A stretch of 64,000 nt of DNA from Bacillota bacterium. Lineage in GTDB: Bacteria > Bacillota > Clostridia > Christensenellales > SZUA-584. Positions within the stretch are counted from its first letter, which is position 1. Each line of letters begins with the position of its first letter. The DNA is taken from assembly GCA_023410595.1 (NCBI GenBank), contig JAEYPO010000007.1, positions 62,001 through 126,000 on the forward strand, written 5' to 3'. Shown here one piece after another: positions 6,801-14,317 of this stretch. The notes under the pieces are model-generated. The model saw only the letters and a program-made list of their open reading frames with translations. It had not been told where the DNA came from and did not search any database. Made by a program: the position numbers and the translations under genes.

Positions 6801-8492
6801 ATGGACTATAAAAAGACGTTTGAAGAATGGAAGAAGCTTGAGCTCGATGCGGAGACGGCCGTGGAGCTGTTGAACATGGAGCACGACGAGGCGGAAATAA
6901 AGAGCAGGTTTTCCGGCGAGCTTAAGTTCGGTACGGCGGGCTTGCGAGGCAGACTGGGCGCGGGCACTAACAGGATGAACGCTTATACTGTGGGACGCGC
7001 CTCGCAGGGGCTTTGCGAATACGTGCTGGAAAACGGCGGGCAGCAAAAGGGCATGGCCGTCGCGTATGATACGCGCAAGAATTCGGCGCTGTTCGCGGAG
7101 GTGACTGCGCTTGTATTCGCGGCGAACGGCATAAAGACGTACCTGTTTGAAACGGCGACGAGCGTTCCCGAATTGTCGTTTGCGATAAGAAATCTGGGTG
7201 CTTTTGGAGGCGTCGCTATTACGGCGAGCCACAACCCGAAGGACTACAACGGATATAAGGTATACGCGCCGTGGGGCGGGCAGCTGCTGAGCGAAGCAAG
7301 CGATCGCATAATGCACTGCATAGAAGCCGTGTCTGAAGTGAAGCACATACAAAAGAAAGAAGCTTTAGGCAAGGGATTGCTGGTCATGCTGGGCAGGGAC
7401 ATTGACTCAGAGTATTACCGGAGGCTGATGGGCCTTGCAAAAAGGAAAGAGAACATAGAGGCGTACGGCAAGGATATCAAGCTGGTGTACACGCCGCTTT
7501 TCGGCACGGGGCTGCGCACCTTTAAGGGCGTAATGGAAAAGCTGCCCTATAGATATACGCTTGTGGAGGAGCAGTGCGAGCCCAACCCCGAGTTTCCGGG
7601 GATGAAGGCGCCCAACCCCGAGGATGCGGCGGCTATGGAGAAGGCGGTACAGCTCGCGCGCGATACGGGCGCGGACATAGCGTGCGGCACCGACCCGGAC
7701 GCGGACAGGATGGGCGCGGCGATACAAAACGAGAGCGGAGAGTTTACCATGCTTTCGGGCAACCAGATAGGCTGCATTATTGCCGAATATCTGCTGCGGC
7801 ATAGAAAAGAATCGGGCGAGCTTGCTCCCGACGATTATATCGCCAAGTCTTTCGTCTCTACGGCGATGGCTGAGAGTATAGCGCAGGGCATGGGCGCGCA
7901 GTGCGTTACCGTGCCTACAGGCTTTAAGTATATAGGCGACCTTAAAAACACGCGAAAGCAGGGTGCGTTTGTGTTCGGCTTTGAGGAAAGCTACGGTTTC
8001 CTCGCGGGCGATTTCGCCGCCGATAAGGACGGGGTAATGGCGCTGCTGCTGCTATTAGAGGTGATGTGCGAGTGCAGGGCAGAAGGCGAAACGCTTTACG
8101 GCAGGCTTGAAAAGCTGTATGAGCAATATGGCTGGTACAGGGAAAGCGTGACGAGCGCCGTAATGGAAGGCGACGGGGGCATGAAGAGCATAGAGAGTAT
8201 AATGCAGCGCCTACGGGAGACGCCTCCGATGTCGATAGGCGGCCAGAAGACCGTCGCGGTTACCGACTATCTGAGCGGCATACACAAAGACGGCGAGGGA
8301 GTAGGGCGCATAGACTTTCCAAGCGAGAACGCGCTTAAGTTTACGCTGGAAAACGGCTGGGTGTGCGTAAGGCCGTCGGGCACGGAGCCAAAGATAAAGC
8401 TGTACACAGCGGTGCGCGGCGGCACGAACGACGAGGCTGAAAAGATGCTTGGCGCGCTGGAGTGCGACGCTAAAAAACTGCTTGAGGAATAA
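6801..8492 (+). CDS. Phosphoglucomutase/phosphomannomutase family (alpha-D-phosphohexomutase)
   Basis: A 563-residue enzyme of the phosphohexomutase superfamily, which interconverts sugar-1- and sugar-6-phosphates through a phosphoserine. Motifs seen: substrate entry FGTAGLRGRLGAGTNRMN, catalytic loop ITASHNPKDYNGYK, Mg-binding loop GTDPDADRMG, sugar-binding GFEESYGFLAG, and C-terminal phosphate loop RPSGTEPKIKLY. The length fits the PgcA/phosphoglucomutase-2 class and not GlmM (about 450 residues), which matters because cdaA-cdaR in this window lacks the usual glmM neighbour. The GGAGG site precedes ATG 6801. It stands alone between repeat-containing spacers. Confidence 0.93.
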   Translation: MDYKKTFEEWKKLELDAETAVELLNMEHDEAEIKSRFSGELKFGTAGLRGRLGAGTNRMNAYTVGRASQGLCEYVLENGGQQKGMAVAYDTRKNSALFAEVTALVFAANGIKTYLFETATSVPELSFAIRNLGAFGGVAITASHNPKDYNGYKVYAPWGGQLLSEASDRIMHCIEAVSEVKHIQKKEALGKGLLVMLGRDIDSEYYRRLMGLAKRKENIEAYGKDIKLVYTPLFGTGLRTFKGVMEKLPYRYTLVEEQCEPNPEFPGMKAPNPEDAAAMEKAVQLARDTGADIACGTDPDADRMGAAIQNESGEFTMLSGNQIGCIIAEYLLRHRKESGELAPDDYIAKSFVSTAMAESIAQGMGAQCVTVPTGFKYIGDLKNTRKQGAFVFGFEESYGFLAGDFAADKDGVMALLLLLEVMCECRAEGETLYGRLEKLYEQYGWYRESVTSAVMEGDGGMKSIESIMQRLRETPPMSIGGQKTVAVTDYLSGIHKDGEGVGRIDFPSENALKFTLENGWVCVRPSGTEPKIKLYTAVRGGTNDEAEKMLGALECDAKKLLEE

Positions 8493-8685
8493 AGCGGGCG
8501 CACGATGTGCGTCCCTACGGTTTGTAGACCCCAATTACGTCATTGCTACCAATACCATAATATAGATAACCTGTAGGGAACGACCCCTGTGTCGTTCCGG
8601 TTATTTAGATGTATTTGTTTATTGTGGTACGGAAAGGAATAAAGCTGCCAAATACAATAAAGCGGGCGCACGATGTGCGCCCCTA
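8490..8685. repeat. Cluster of short intergenic repeats between pgm and hisC
   Basis: Two copies of a roughly 27-base unit (core GCGGGCGCACGATGTGCG then TCCCTAC or CCCCTAC) at 8491 and 8661 flank a different palindromic unit, GTAGGGAACGACCCCTGTG, at about 8573. The latter recurs, inverted, at 53255-53281. They fill the space between two convergent genes, so they may act as bidirectional transcript ends, but no T-run is present. Confidence 0.6.
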
Positions 8686-9738
8686 CTATATGTTTTTTAA
8701 GAATTCGCTTATCTTCTGAATCAGCACTTCCATCTGCTCGTCAGTGCCAATAGAGATTCGCAGGTATTCCGAAATCCTCGGGGCATTCCAGTGGCGTACG
8801 TATATGCCGCAGCTTTCAAGATACGCTTTAAGCTCGGCGCCGCTTGTGCCGGGCTTTGACGCGAACACGAAGTTAGCGCTGGAGGGCGGCATTATAAAGC
8901 CCAATTCTTTAAGCGCTTTCACCGTTTTCTCGCGCGTGGCGATGATTTTATCCGCCGCGTTTTTATAGTATTCTGTGTCGAGCAGCGCGGCCGCGCCCAC
9001 GCTCTGCGCCACGGAATCCAGCGGGTACGAGTTGAAGCTGTCCTTTATACGCTCGAGGCCTTCTATCAGATGAGGCTGCCCCAGCGCGTACCCGAGCCGC
9101 AGCCCCGCGAGCGCGTGCGACTTGGAGAGCGTAGTGACTATAAGCAGGTTGCCATATTCGGGCACGAGCGCCGCCGCGCTCTGCGCCCCGAACGAAACGT
9201 ACGCTTCGTCTACAAGCACTACGCCGTCGCTGTTTTGCTCAAGTATTCTTCTTATATCATCAAGCGGCAGCGCGACGCCGGTAGGCGCGTTGGGGTTTGC
9301 GAGCACTATGCTTTTCGCGCGCAGCCTGTCCACGGGTACGGTAAAGTCGCCATTCAGCGGCAGCAGCTCGTACGATACGCCAAAAAGCTTCGCCCATACG
9401 GGATAGAAGCTGTACGTTATGTCGGGGAACATCAGCCCTTCGTCGAAAAACGCTGCGAACGCGAGCGCCAGCACTTCGTCGCTGCCGTTGCCGCAGAATA
9501 CGTGCGATTCAGGCAGGCCGTTTATACGGGCGGCGGCAGCCCTGAAATCTCCGCCGTGCGTGTCGGGATAGAGCCGCAGCTTTGCGGCCGTGTATTGATT
9601 ATACGCCTCCAGAGTTTTTTGTGACGGAGGATACGGGTTCTCGTTGGTGTTGAGCTTTATTATATTCGCGCCCTTGGGCTGCTCGCCCGCGGTATAAGGC
9701 GATATGCTCTTCGCCCGCTCGCTTAAGTAATCTTTCAT
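8686..9738 (-). CDS. hisC: Histidinol-phosphate aminotransferase
   Basis: A PLP-dependent class I/II aminotransferase of about 350 residues. It converts imidazole-acetol phosphate and glutamate to L-histidinol phosphate. Seen: LNTNENPYPPS (substrate-binding start of HisC), NPNAPTGVALP, LVDEAYVSFG, and the PLP-lysine motif TTLSKSHALAGLRLGYALG. The ATG at 9738 is preferred because GGAGG lies six bases upstream; the longer frame to 9762 has no ribosome binding site. No other his gene is adjacent, although a PHP-type histidinol phosphatase lies at 39439. Related specificities such as aromatic amino acids cannot be excluded. Confidence 0.9.
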   Translation of the reverse strand: MKDYLSERAKSISPYTAGEQPKGANIIKLNTNENPYPPSQKTLEAYNQYTAAKLRLYPDTHGGDFRAAAARINGLPESHVFCGNGSDEVLALAFAAFFDEGLMFPDITYSFYPVWAKLFGVSYELLPLNGDFTVPVDRLRAKSIVLANPNAPTGVALPLDDIRRILEQNSDGVVLVDEAYVSFGAQSAAALVPEYGNLLIVTTLSKSHALAGLRLGYALGQPHLIEGLERIKDSFNSYPLDSVAQSVGAAALLDTEYYKNAADKIIATREKTVKALKELGFIMPPSSANFVFASKPGTSGAELKAYLESCGIYVRHWNAPRISEYLRISIGTDEQMEVLIQKISEFLKNI

Positions 9739-9857
9739 CTGCGGCCTCCATGGAAGTAACAAACGTTATAATTTCAGGATATAAAAACCAGTGACATTAT
9801 ATCATAAAATCAAAAAAGTTTACGATTACTTTATCAGAATATGTTAGAATAGGAGCT

Positions 9858-10355
9858 ATGGAACGATGCGGCTGGGTAAATGAGAACGATGCTCTGATGC
9901 TTGAATACCACGACAGAGAGTACGGAAGAAAGCGAAACAGCGATAGAGAGCTTTTTGAGAAGCTCTGCCTTGAGAGCTTTCAGGCCGGGCTTTCGTGGCG
10001 CACCGTGCTTTACAAGCGCGAGGCCCTGAGGCGGTGCTTTTACGGCTTTGACCCTCAAAAAGTCGTGCGCATGACGGCTGAGGATATAGAGCGCCTTATG
10101 GTCGACAGTGCAATAGTGCGCAACAGGCGAAAGATAGAGGCCGTAATAAACAACGCTAAACAGCATATTTTCCTTTTTGCCGGAGAGGGCGATTTTTTAA
10201 GATATGCGTATTCTTATAGCGACGGAAAAGCGTTATCTTTAGACCTTATAAGCAAGGGATACCGGTTTGTCGGTCCGACGATATGCGAGTCGTTCCTTTT
10301 AAGCGTAGGCGCCATGGAAGCGCACGAAGAAACGTGCTTTTTGCACGGAGCATAA
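9858..10355 (+). CDS. tag: DNA-3-methyladenine glycosylase I
   Basis: A 165-residue Tag enzyme that excises 3-methyladenine from alkylated DNA. The zinc ligands of the family are present: Cys4 (MERCGWV), His18 (EYHDREYG), and the C-terminal HEETC pair (His156 and Cys160). The catalytic acidic residue lies in LESFQAGLSW (Glu39), and RFVGPTICESFLLSVGAM is the usual C-terminal helix region. The length is slightly shorter than E. coli Tag (187). It is a single gene transcribed divergently from hisC. Confidence 0.94.
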   Translation: MERCGWVNENDALMLEYHDREYGRKRNSDRELFEKLCLESFQAGLSWRTVLYKREALRRCFYGFDPQKVVRMTAEDIERLMVDSAIVRNRRKIEAVINNAKQHIFLFAGEGDFLRYAYSYSDGKALSLDLISKGYRFVGPTICESFLLSVGAMEAHEETCFLHGA

Positions 10356-10385
10356 TAATAATGGAGAGAGCTAAAACCCATAAGG

Positions 10386-10486
10386 TTTTCGGAGTAAGAG
10401 TAGGGGTCCCTGAAAAGGCGTGAGACTTTTCGGGGTAAGAGTAGGGGTCCCTGAAAAGGCGTGAGACTTTTCGGGGTAAGAGTTAG
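10386..10486 (+). repeat. Tandem 41-bp repeat, about 2.5 copies
   Basis: Units start at TTTTCGG at 10386, 10427 and 10468, exactly 41 bases apart. The first two are complete and nearly identical, and the third breaks off before the next gene's ribosome binding site. Each holds GTAAGAGTAGGGGTCCCTG and AAAAGGCGTGAGAC, linking it to the CGTGAG dispersed family. There are no spacers, so it is not a CRISPR array. Confidence 0.85.
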
Positions 10487-10496
10487 GGGGACATAA

Positions 10497-11342
10497 ATGC
10501 CGGCGTATTTGACTCACAGAGCCGCGGGAGAGCGGGTGTTTGAAAGCCTTAAAAAAGCCATTATACCTATAAAGGAAGCGTTCTTTTTGGGATGCCAGGG
10601 TCCGGACATATTGTTTTTCAGGAACTATCAGCCCTGGAAGAACTCAAAGGACAGCCTGCCGCTGGGGCTCGCGATGCACGGTCAGAAGACGCGGGAGCTT
10701 TTCGCGCACGCTCTTTCTTTTTTACGCGGGTACGACAAGCAGGACAGGGACGAGCTTGCCTCGTATATGGCGGGTTTTTTAACGCACTATGCGGTAGATA
10801 AAAACGCTCATCCTTTTGTATACGGCAAGGCGGGAAAAGACTCAAACATTCACCACGCCACGGAATCGATGTGGGACTCATTTACGGCCAAGGAGCAATG
10901 GAATATAGAGCCGCAGGAATTCGACGTTTACTCGGACGTGATGTCGGTCAGCATAGCGGACAGCGTGGAGGATTGGTACTGCGCGGCGTGCAGGGATGTG
11001 TACGGCTGGGAGCTGGCCAGTAACGCTCTAAAGCAGGCCCAGCTTCACCTCGCACGAGCGCGGCGCGCGCTCGCTAACATTAAGCTGCCGCACAAGGCGC
11101 TGATGCGGCTTATCAAAATAGTATCCAGTTACGATCTGCGCGCGATGCTCTACCCTGAGCAGAGAGACAACTCGCTGTTTTCGGGCGACGAATATAAGAG
11201 CATGCAGGCTATGATAGAAAAGGGCGTCGAAGAGGCGGCGAGCATGATAACGTTCATGATGGATTATATAAACGGAGCGGCAGGCGAGCTGCCCGCGCTC
11301 ATCGGCGAAAAGAATTTTGCGGGCGAAGCGCTGCAGCTTTAA
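10497..11342 (+). CDS. Zinc-dependent phospholipase C-like protein
   Basis: A 281-residue protein of the zinc-dependent phospholipase C/S1-P1 nuclease-like family found in Clostridia. The N-terminal MPAYLTHRAAGE and the later GPDILFF, AMHGQKTRELF, GFLTHYAVDKNAHPFVYG and HHATESMWDS segments supply the His and Asp residues that bind the metal cluster in this fold. There is no signal peptide, so it is probably intracellular; the substrate is unknown and the name reflects the fold only. The gene directly follows the 41-bp tandem repeat. Confidence 0.82.
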   Translation: MPAYLTHRAAGERVFESLKKAIIPIKEAFFLGCQGPDILFFRNYQPWKNSKDSLPLGLAMHGQKTRELFAHALSFLRGYDKQDRDELASYMAGFLTHYAVDKNAHPFVYGKAGKDSNIHHATESMWDSFTAKEQWNIEPQEFDVYSDVMSVSIADSVEDWYCAACRDVYGWELASNALKQAQLHLARARRALANIKLPHKALMRLIKIVSSYDLRAMLYPEQRDNSLFSGDEYKSMQAMIEKGVEEAASMITFMMDYINGAAGELPALIGEKNFAGEALQL

Positions 11343-11426
11343 AAGAAGATTAAAAAGCTTTACGGTATAAAACGATGCTTACAGATAATAATATATCCAT
11401 AGAATAAGCGGAAAGGCGGATGTATT

Positions 11427-11582
11427 ATGTCGAAGATGAACTGTTCGTGCTGCAACAAGCTTGGTGATACGAGGTCTATGCACAACTGCAAGGCGTGCAA
11501 CTCGTATATGTGTCAGGACTGCTACGACCTGTATAACGGCTACTGCAACGACTGTCAACAGAGTATGGAGATGTTTGAATAA
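11427..11582 (+). CDS. Cys-rich zinc-finger-like miniprotein (51 aa)
   Basis: A short gene from ATG 11427 to TAA 11582 with an AAGGCGG site about eight bases upstream. The 51 residues contain nine cysteines: a CSCC cluster near the N-terminus, then C21-x2-C24, C29-x2-C32 and C40-x2-C43 (KACNSYMCQDCYDLYNG, then YCNDCQ). The spacing suggests one or two bound zinc ions in a small treble-clef or B-box-like fold. No family was recognised. It lies 84 bases after the phospholipase-like gene and may be cotranscribed. Confidence 0.65.
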   Translation: MSKMNCSCCNKLGDTRSMHNCKACNSYMCQDCYDLYNGYCNDCQQSMEMFE

Positions 11583-11662
11583 AGGCCTGAAAACGGCGAA
11601 AAGCTTTTTCAGATTGATTACAAACTACCCGGGATAAAAAAATCGCGTAACACAAAAAACGA

Positions 11663-11779
11663 AGGCCGCTGAAAAGTCCCAAATACAAGGCATTTCGAGC
11701 ATTGCGACGCAAGCGTGGCAGAGCTACGTTGAGGAGCAAGCGGATAAATAACGCAGTAGCCGGGCTTTGTCAGCGGCCT
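11663..11779. mobile_element. Putative MITE-like element (117 bp, 10-bp inverted ends)
   Basis: The ends are AGGCCGCTGA (11663) and TCAGCGGCCT (11779), perfect inverted repeats bounding a 117-bp non-coding segment. A second AGGCCTGAAAACGGCGAAAA-like stretch lies just upstream (about 11582) and another just downstream (11775), so the flanks are also repeated. No transposase is encoded. Non-autonomous element is an inference from structure alone. Confidence 0.45.
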
Positions 11780-11805
11780 GGAAAACGGCGAAAAGCCGTT
11801 TTTAT

Positions 11806-11979
11806 TTATTGCTTGCCAAGGTACAACAGTAAAAACAGTACGGCGGCGATAACAAACGGCAAAAAGAACAGCAGGCGCTTTAAACCGAGCTGCTTTTTGA
11901 ACTCCTGCTCGCGCTCGTCATATTCGGGATTTCTTATCTTATAAAGCGCCGATTTCAGCTTTTCTTTTACATTGCCCAT
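11806..11979 (-). CDS. Small single-pass membrane protein (57 aa)
   Basis: A 57-codon frame on the minus strand (ATG at 11979, TAA at 11806). It has a charged amphipathic N-terminal half (MGNVKEKLKSALYKIRNPEY, then DEREQEFKKQLGLK) and one C-terminal membrane segment (LLFFLPFVIAAVLFLLLYLG) ending KQ. The charge pattern and ordinary codon use argue for a real gene; the ribosome binding site is weak (GGCAGG). No family was recognised. It precedes, on the opposite strand, the intergenic region with the DnaA-type boxes. Confidence 0.6.
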   Translation of the reverse strand: MGNVKEKLKSALYKIRNPEYDEREQEFKKQLGLKRLLFFLPFVIAAVLFLLLYLGKQ

Positions 11980-12378
11980 AAAAAACCTGCCTGTGTTTTG
12001 ATAAAACCATTATACCACAGTCGCCGCCCGAATTCTTTTTGCATATTTATGAAACGATAAGAAACTGCCCGAAAATTTTTTATTCATTTTTGCTGGCGGG
12101 CAGGAATTTAGAAATCTCACTCAAGGTCGCTAAAGCTCTTTTTTTCGCATTATGTGGACAACAATGTGGATAACTGGGATAACTTTATTCATTAAAAGTT
12201 ATTAAAATATTCAGTTCAGCCGCAATTTTGACATTTGCGGCGGAGCTGGCGACGCGCGCGGGCAAATACATATACCTTAAAAAAATAATAAAGATGCATC
12301 ATAACAAGCGAGCAGATATGGGATAGATATATATTTTTTGGGAAAGATAATTAATGAGAAATTATTAGGCGGATCATC
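11980..12378. other. AT-rich 400-bp intergenic region with DnaA-type boxes
   Basis: No gene is supported here. The region contains two closely spaced DnaA-type 9-mers (12153-12173) flanked by T- and A-rich runs, notably TTATTCATTAAAAGTTATTA just after the boxes. It separates the divergent small membrane protein gene and veg. Confidence 0.5.
12153..12173 (-). other. Pair of DnaA boxes
   Basis: On the minus strand, a perfect box TTATCCACA (12165-12173) and a one-mismatch box TTGTCCACA (12153-12161) lie in the same orientation with 12-base start-to-start spacing. An AT-rich segment adjoins. This could be an origin-related site or a DnaA-regulated promoter. Confidence 0.6.
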
Positions 12379-12642
12379 ATGAACGATAATCTCGACGAGA
12401 TAAAAAGACAGATGCGCTGCCAGAAAGGCGCGCATATTACGCTGCGCGCCAAGAGCGGCCGCAGGGGCGGATATGAGAGGGACGGCATAATCGACGGGCT
12501 TTACCCCGAAGTGTTCACGGTGCTAGTCAGAGAAAACGGGTATAAGCGCCGTTACTGCTTTTCATATTCCGAAGTGCTCACCCACCATGTGGAGATAGAC
12601 CCATGTCCAGAACCTCTCCTGTCTCTGCGTCCTGAAACATGA
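12379..12642 (+). CDS. veg: Veg family protein
   Basis: An 87-residue protein matching the Veg/DUF1021 family: DEIKRQMRCQKGAHITLRAK, then GRRGGYERDGIIDGLYPEVF, then RYCFSYSEVLTHHVEI. Veg is a short SH3-like protein near the origin of many Firmicutes, linked in B. subtilis to biofilm formation through SinR control. An AGGCGG site precedes the ATG. Its 3' end overlaps the convergent hypothetical gene by 65 bases, and the residues after the usual Veg end (CPEPLLSLRPET) come from this overlap, so the stop has apparently been extended. Confidence 0.88.
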   Translation: MNDNLDEIKRQMRCQKGAHITLRAKSGRRGGYERDGIIDGLYPEVFTVLVRENGYKRRYCFSYSEVLTHHVEIDPCPEPLLSLRPET

Positions 12643-13729
12643 GCCAATAGCCACGTGCGTCGCCGGTAAAACAGCGCAGGTAAGTGCCGAAACCCTCCAG
12701 CCATATCGGCGGAGCCATTCCGTATTCTCCGGGTACGCCCAGCACCTTTGCGGCGAGCGCGCCCCCTTTGAATATCTTTCCGGAAATGTAATGCCACCAG
12801 CCCGTGGGGCCGGGGTAAGATATCTTGACCCATTCGCTGTTCGGAAACACGGCAGGGAACGGGTTTATATTGTTTTCACGCACAGCGTGGGGACAGGCGT
12901 CGCAGCTTTCTTCCTCAAAACCTTTCTCGGGGCCGGCGGGCTCGGCGGGAGCCTCGTCAAAGCTAGCGTCCGGGCCGGGCGAAGCGTCCCCCTGCCGGTG
13001 ATCCGCCTGCACGGTTTCGCAAGCTTCCTCTTGGTAATTGATCTGCTGCGCTCCGCATGTTTCCTGCGGGTGATCGATCTGCAAGGCTGCGTAAGCTCCC
13101 TGCTGGCAGCCGTTTTGCATAGTATCGTATGCCTGCGGGTAATCGCGGGAAGCCCGAAACGGCTCGTGAGCAGGTTCCGGCTCGTAGCCTGCATCCGCCC
13201 TTAAATGCGCGGCTTCCATGCGGTAGTCGTCGTAAGGCACCCGGGGCTGCGTAATATCGGGCTGATTGCCTGTATATTGAGGCTGAGGGGCGTAGCTCTG
13301 ATAGTCTATACATTCGGCTCTGGAGGGGGCGCAAGCCTCTTTTGGCGGCGCGGTACTGGCATTGCGCGGGGCGCGGCGCAGCTTAAATCGTTCCATGAGC
13401 GAGGGCCAGTCGGGGCCGGTAGATTTGAGGCAGAACGTATGAGCTCCGCCCGAATCTCTCGCTACTACGGCGGCGCCCATGATGTTTTCCAATGCTACGT
13501 TTGAGAGGAAATTGCTGAGCGCCCCGCCCGCGACGTCGCCCGCATATAGCTCTTTGCCGTCCCTGGTAAAAAGGTACAGAAAAAAGTCGCCTTCTTTCAG
13601 GCAATCGGCCTTAAGCGATATATCTACGCCACCGTTCTTTGACAGCAGCTTAAGCGCACCGCCGCTCCTGCCGGCGAGGTGCCCGTCGCCCGGCCGGAGC
13701 AGCATGAGCGACCTTCTTAAAGCTTCCAT
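12578..13729 (-). CDS. Hypothetical two-domain protein with 12-residue repeat linker
   Basis: The gene encodes 383 residues. There is an N-terminal globular part (about residues 1-120), a low-complexity linker (about 125-285) rich in Gln, Pro, Tyr and Cys, and a conserved-looking C-terminal domain (about 290-383) starting NPFPAVFPNSEWVKISYP and containing GWWHYISGKIF and GYWLMFQDAETGEVL. Within the linker four consecutive 12-residue units occur: TMQNGCQQGAYA, ALQIDHPQETCG, AQQINYQEEACE and TVQADHRQGDAS. No signal peptide or membrane segment. Function unknown; the C-terminal domain is reminiscent of uncharacterised clostridial proteins, but I cannot name a family. It is convergent with veg and overlaps it. 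Confidence 0.72.
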   Translation of the reverse strand: MEALRRSLMLLRPGDGHLAGRSGGALKLLSKNGGVDISLKADCLKEGDFFLYLFTRDGKELYAGDVAGGALSNFLSNVALENIMGAAVVARDSGGAHTFCLKSTGPDWPSLMERFKLRRAPRNASTAPPKEACAPSRAECIDYQSYAPQPQYTGNQPDITQPRVPYDDYRMEAAHLRADAGYEPEPAHEPFRASRDYPQAYDTMQNGCQQGAYAALQIDHPQETCGAQQINYQEEACETVQADHRQGDASPGPDASFDEAPAEPAGPEKGFEEESCDACPHAVRENNINPFPAVFPNSEWVKISYPGPTGWWHYISGKIFKGGALAAKVLGVPGEYGMAPPIWLEGFGTYLRCFTGDARGYWLMFQDAETGEVLDMGLSPHGG

Positions 13730-13921
13730 GACGTCCTCCGCATAACATAATATACATAGTATATATATTTACGAAAGGTAAAATTATGACCGCAAAGCAA
13801 TATACAAATGGTCGGGGGTTGCTATTCAGCATACGTAACAATAATATATATAAATAATAACGCGCAATGCTTGCACCATTACGGGCATTGACGCATCAAA
13901 ATCATTGGGCGGAAATTCCGC

Positions 13922-13949
13922 TTGATTTTTGAAAGTATTATGTTATAAT
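13922..13949 (+). promoter_or_regulatory. Promoter of rpmE
   Basis: TTGATT at 13922-13927, a 16-base spacer and TATAAT at 13944-13949 with an extended TG motif (TGTTATAAT). Confidence 0.65.
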
Positions 13950-14006
13950 GGTTTTTGCGACTTTGCGGCCGCGAAAAGCGCGGCTTTAGATAAGAGGTGA
14001 ATGCAG

Positions 14007-14207
14007 ATGAAGCAAGGAATACATCCCGAGTATCACCAGTGTAAGGTAACGTGCGCCTGCGGCGAGACGTTTATGACGGGTTCGACAAAAAAAGAGATGA
14101 GAGTCGAAATCTGCTCGAAATGCCATCCGTTTTTTACGGGCAAGCAGAAGCTTGTCGATACGGGCGGACGCGTTGACCGTTTCAACAAGAGATACGGCAT
14201 CAAATAG
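14007..14207 (+). CDS. rpmE: 50S ribosomal protein L31 (bL31, zinc form)
   Basis: A protein of 66 residues from ATG 14007, chosen because GAGGTG lies six bases upstream; the ATG at 14001 abuts that site. Zinc ligands typical of RpmE type A are present: CxC in TCACGETF (Cys16 and Cys18) and CxxC in ICSKCHPFFTGKQK (Cys36 and Cys39). It therefore represents the zinc-containing paralogue. It leads the common rpmE, DUF1385, prmC, prfA cluster, but a terminator follows immediately, so the downstream genes may use read-through or their own promoter. Confidence 0.97.
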   Translation: MKQGIHPEYHQCKVTCACGETFMTGSTKKEMRVEICSKCHPFFTGKQKLVDTGGRVDRFNKRYGIK

Positions 14208-14221
14208 TATTTGGGACATGG

Positions 14222-14250
14222 CAGACCGGCTTTTCGGTCTGTTTTGCTTT
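14222..14250 (+). terminator. Terminator downstream of rpmE
   Basis: CAGACCG (14222-14228) pairs with CGGTCTG (14235-14241), followed by TTTTGCTTTT. Confidence 0.8.
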
Positions 14251-14317
14251 TAGGGTGAGTTAAGAGCTGGCAAGCTAAAATATGAAGCCCCACGGAAAAG
14301 GGCAAATTGAGGTAATT

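Noticed and set aside
10386..10486. Possible CRISPR array
   Set aside because: The 41-bp units are directly adjacent without spacers and there are no cas genes nearby.
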